From NCBI GenBank assembly GCA_021826255.1, contig JAKBAZ010000002.1, positions 1 to 37,149 of the forward strand: a DNA stretch of 37,149 bases, in the 5' to 3' direction. This document shows positions 36,852-37,149 of the stretch, piece after piece. Every line of letters begins with the position of its first letter. The first letter of the stretch is position 1. A program made the position numbers and the translations under genes. The stretch is from Actinomycetes bacterium (lineage in GTDB: Bacteria; Actinomycetota; Acidimicrobiia; Acidimicrobiales; RAAP-2). The notes under the pieces were generated by a model, which was not told the origin of the DNA, did not search any database, and saw only the letters and a list, made by a program, of their open reading frames with translations.

Positions 36852-37149
36852 CTACACCCCGGGGACGTTGATGATCCCCGACTTCACCGCGAGCGCCACT
36901 GCTTCAAGCTTCGAGTGAGCTCCGAGTTTGGTCAGCACTGCTTGGGAGTAGTTCCTCACGGTATTGATACTCAGAAAAAGGCGTTCGGCCATGGCGCGAC
37001 TCGAAAGGCCTTCGGACATTAAACGCAAGACTTCGAGTTCTCGCTCGCTCAAGGTGGAGTGCAGCGGGGCTGTGGCGTGGGGAAGGCGGGCGAGAACTCG
37101 AGTGAGTTGCTCGGGCGCAATGAGCACCTCTCCTCGGGCCACCTGACGT
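36852..37149 (-). CDS. LuxR/NarL-family HTH C-terminus (5' end outside the window)
   Basis: LSERELEVLRLMSEGLSSRAMAERLFLSINTVRNYSQAVLTKLGAHSKLEAVALAVKSGII; reading frame stays open to the window edge. Confidence 0.87.
   Translation of the reverse strand, partial: RQVARGEVLIAPEQLTRVLARLPHATAPLHSTLSERELEVLRLMSEGLSSRAMAERLFLSINTVRNYSQAVLTKLGAHSKLEAVALAVKSGIINVPGV

Overview
This is a 37.1 kb window of high-GC actinobacterial DNA. The WhiB, DivIVA, UPF0182, YlbL and DUF2342 genes suggest Acidimicrobiia-like, which is an inference. I see no phage, CRISPR array, IS element or integrase. From left to right the window holds: (i) an ahpC-ahpF-oxyR-like peroxide operon; (ii) a MoxR AAA ATPase / VWA protein pair and a WhiB regulator; (iii) a cell-envelope or morphology neighbourhood with a DUF2342 zincin-like protein, a diverged MreB-like actin, a HEAT-repeat protein, a YlbL-type PDZ-Lon protease, a DivIVA-domain protein with a C-terminal Cys cluster resembling the phage MuF/SPP1-gp7 motif, and UPF0182; (iv) initiator tRNA-Met followed by small enzymes; (v) a two-gene ABC importer without an ATPase, and a fused PutA; (vi) a metal/sulfur stress block (arsC-aquaporin, arsR-chrA, persulfide dioxygenase-rhodanese, rhodanese, radical SAM) with two clear operator-like palindromes; (vii) MarR-ClC, an aldo/keto reductase and a LuxR-type C-terminus cut by the window end. 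The strongest candidates for something undescribed are the DivIVA-MuF-like fusion with the degenerate actin homolog in the YlbL/UPF0182 neighbourhood, and the long ArsR-type palindrome that overlaps the aquaporin start codon. All family calls come from reading motifs; no database search was run.
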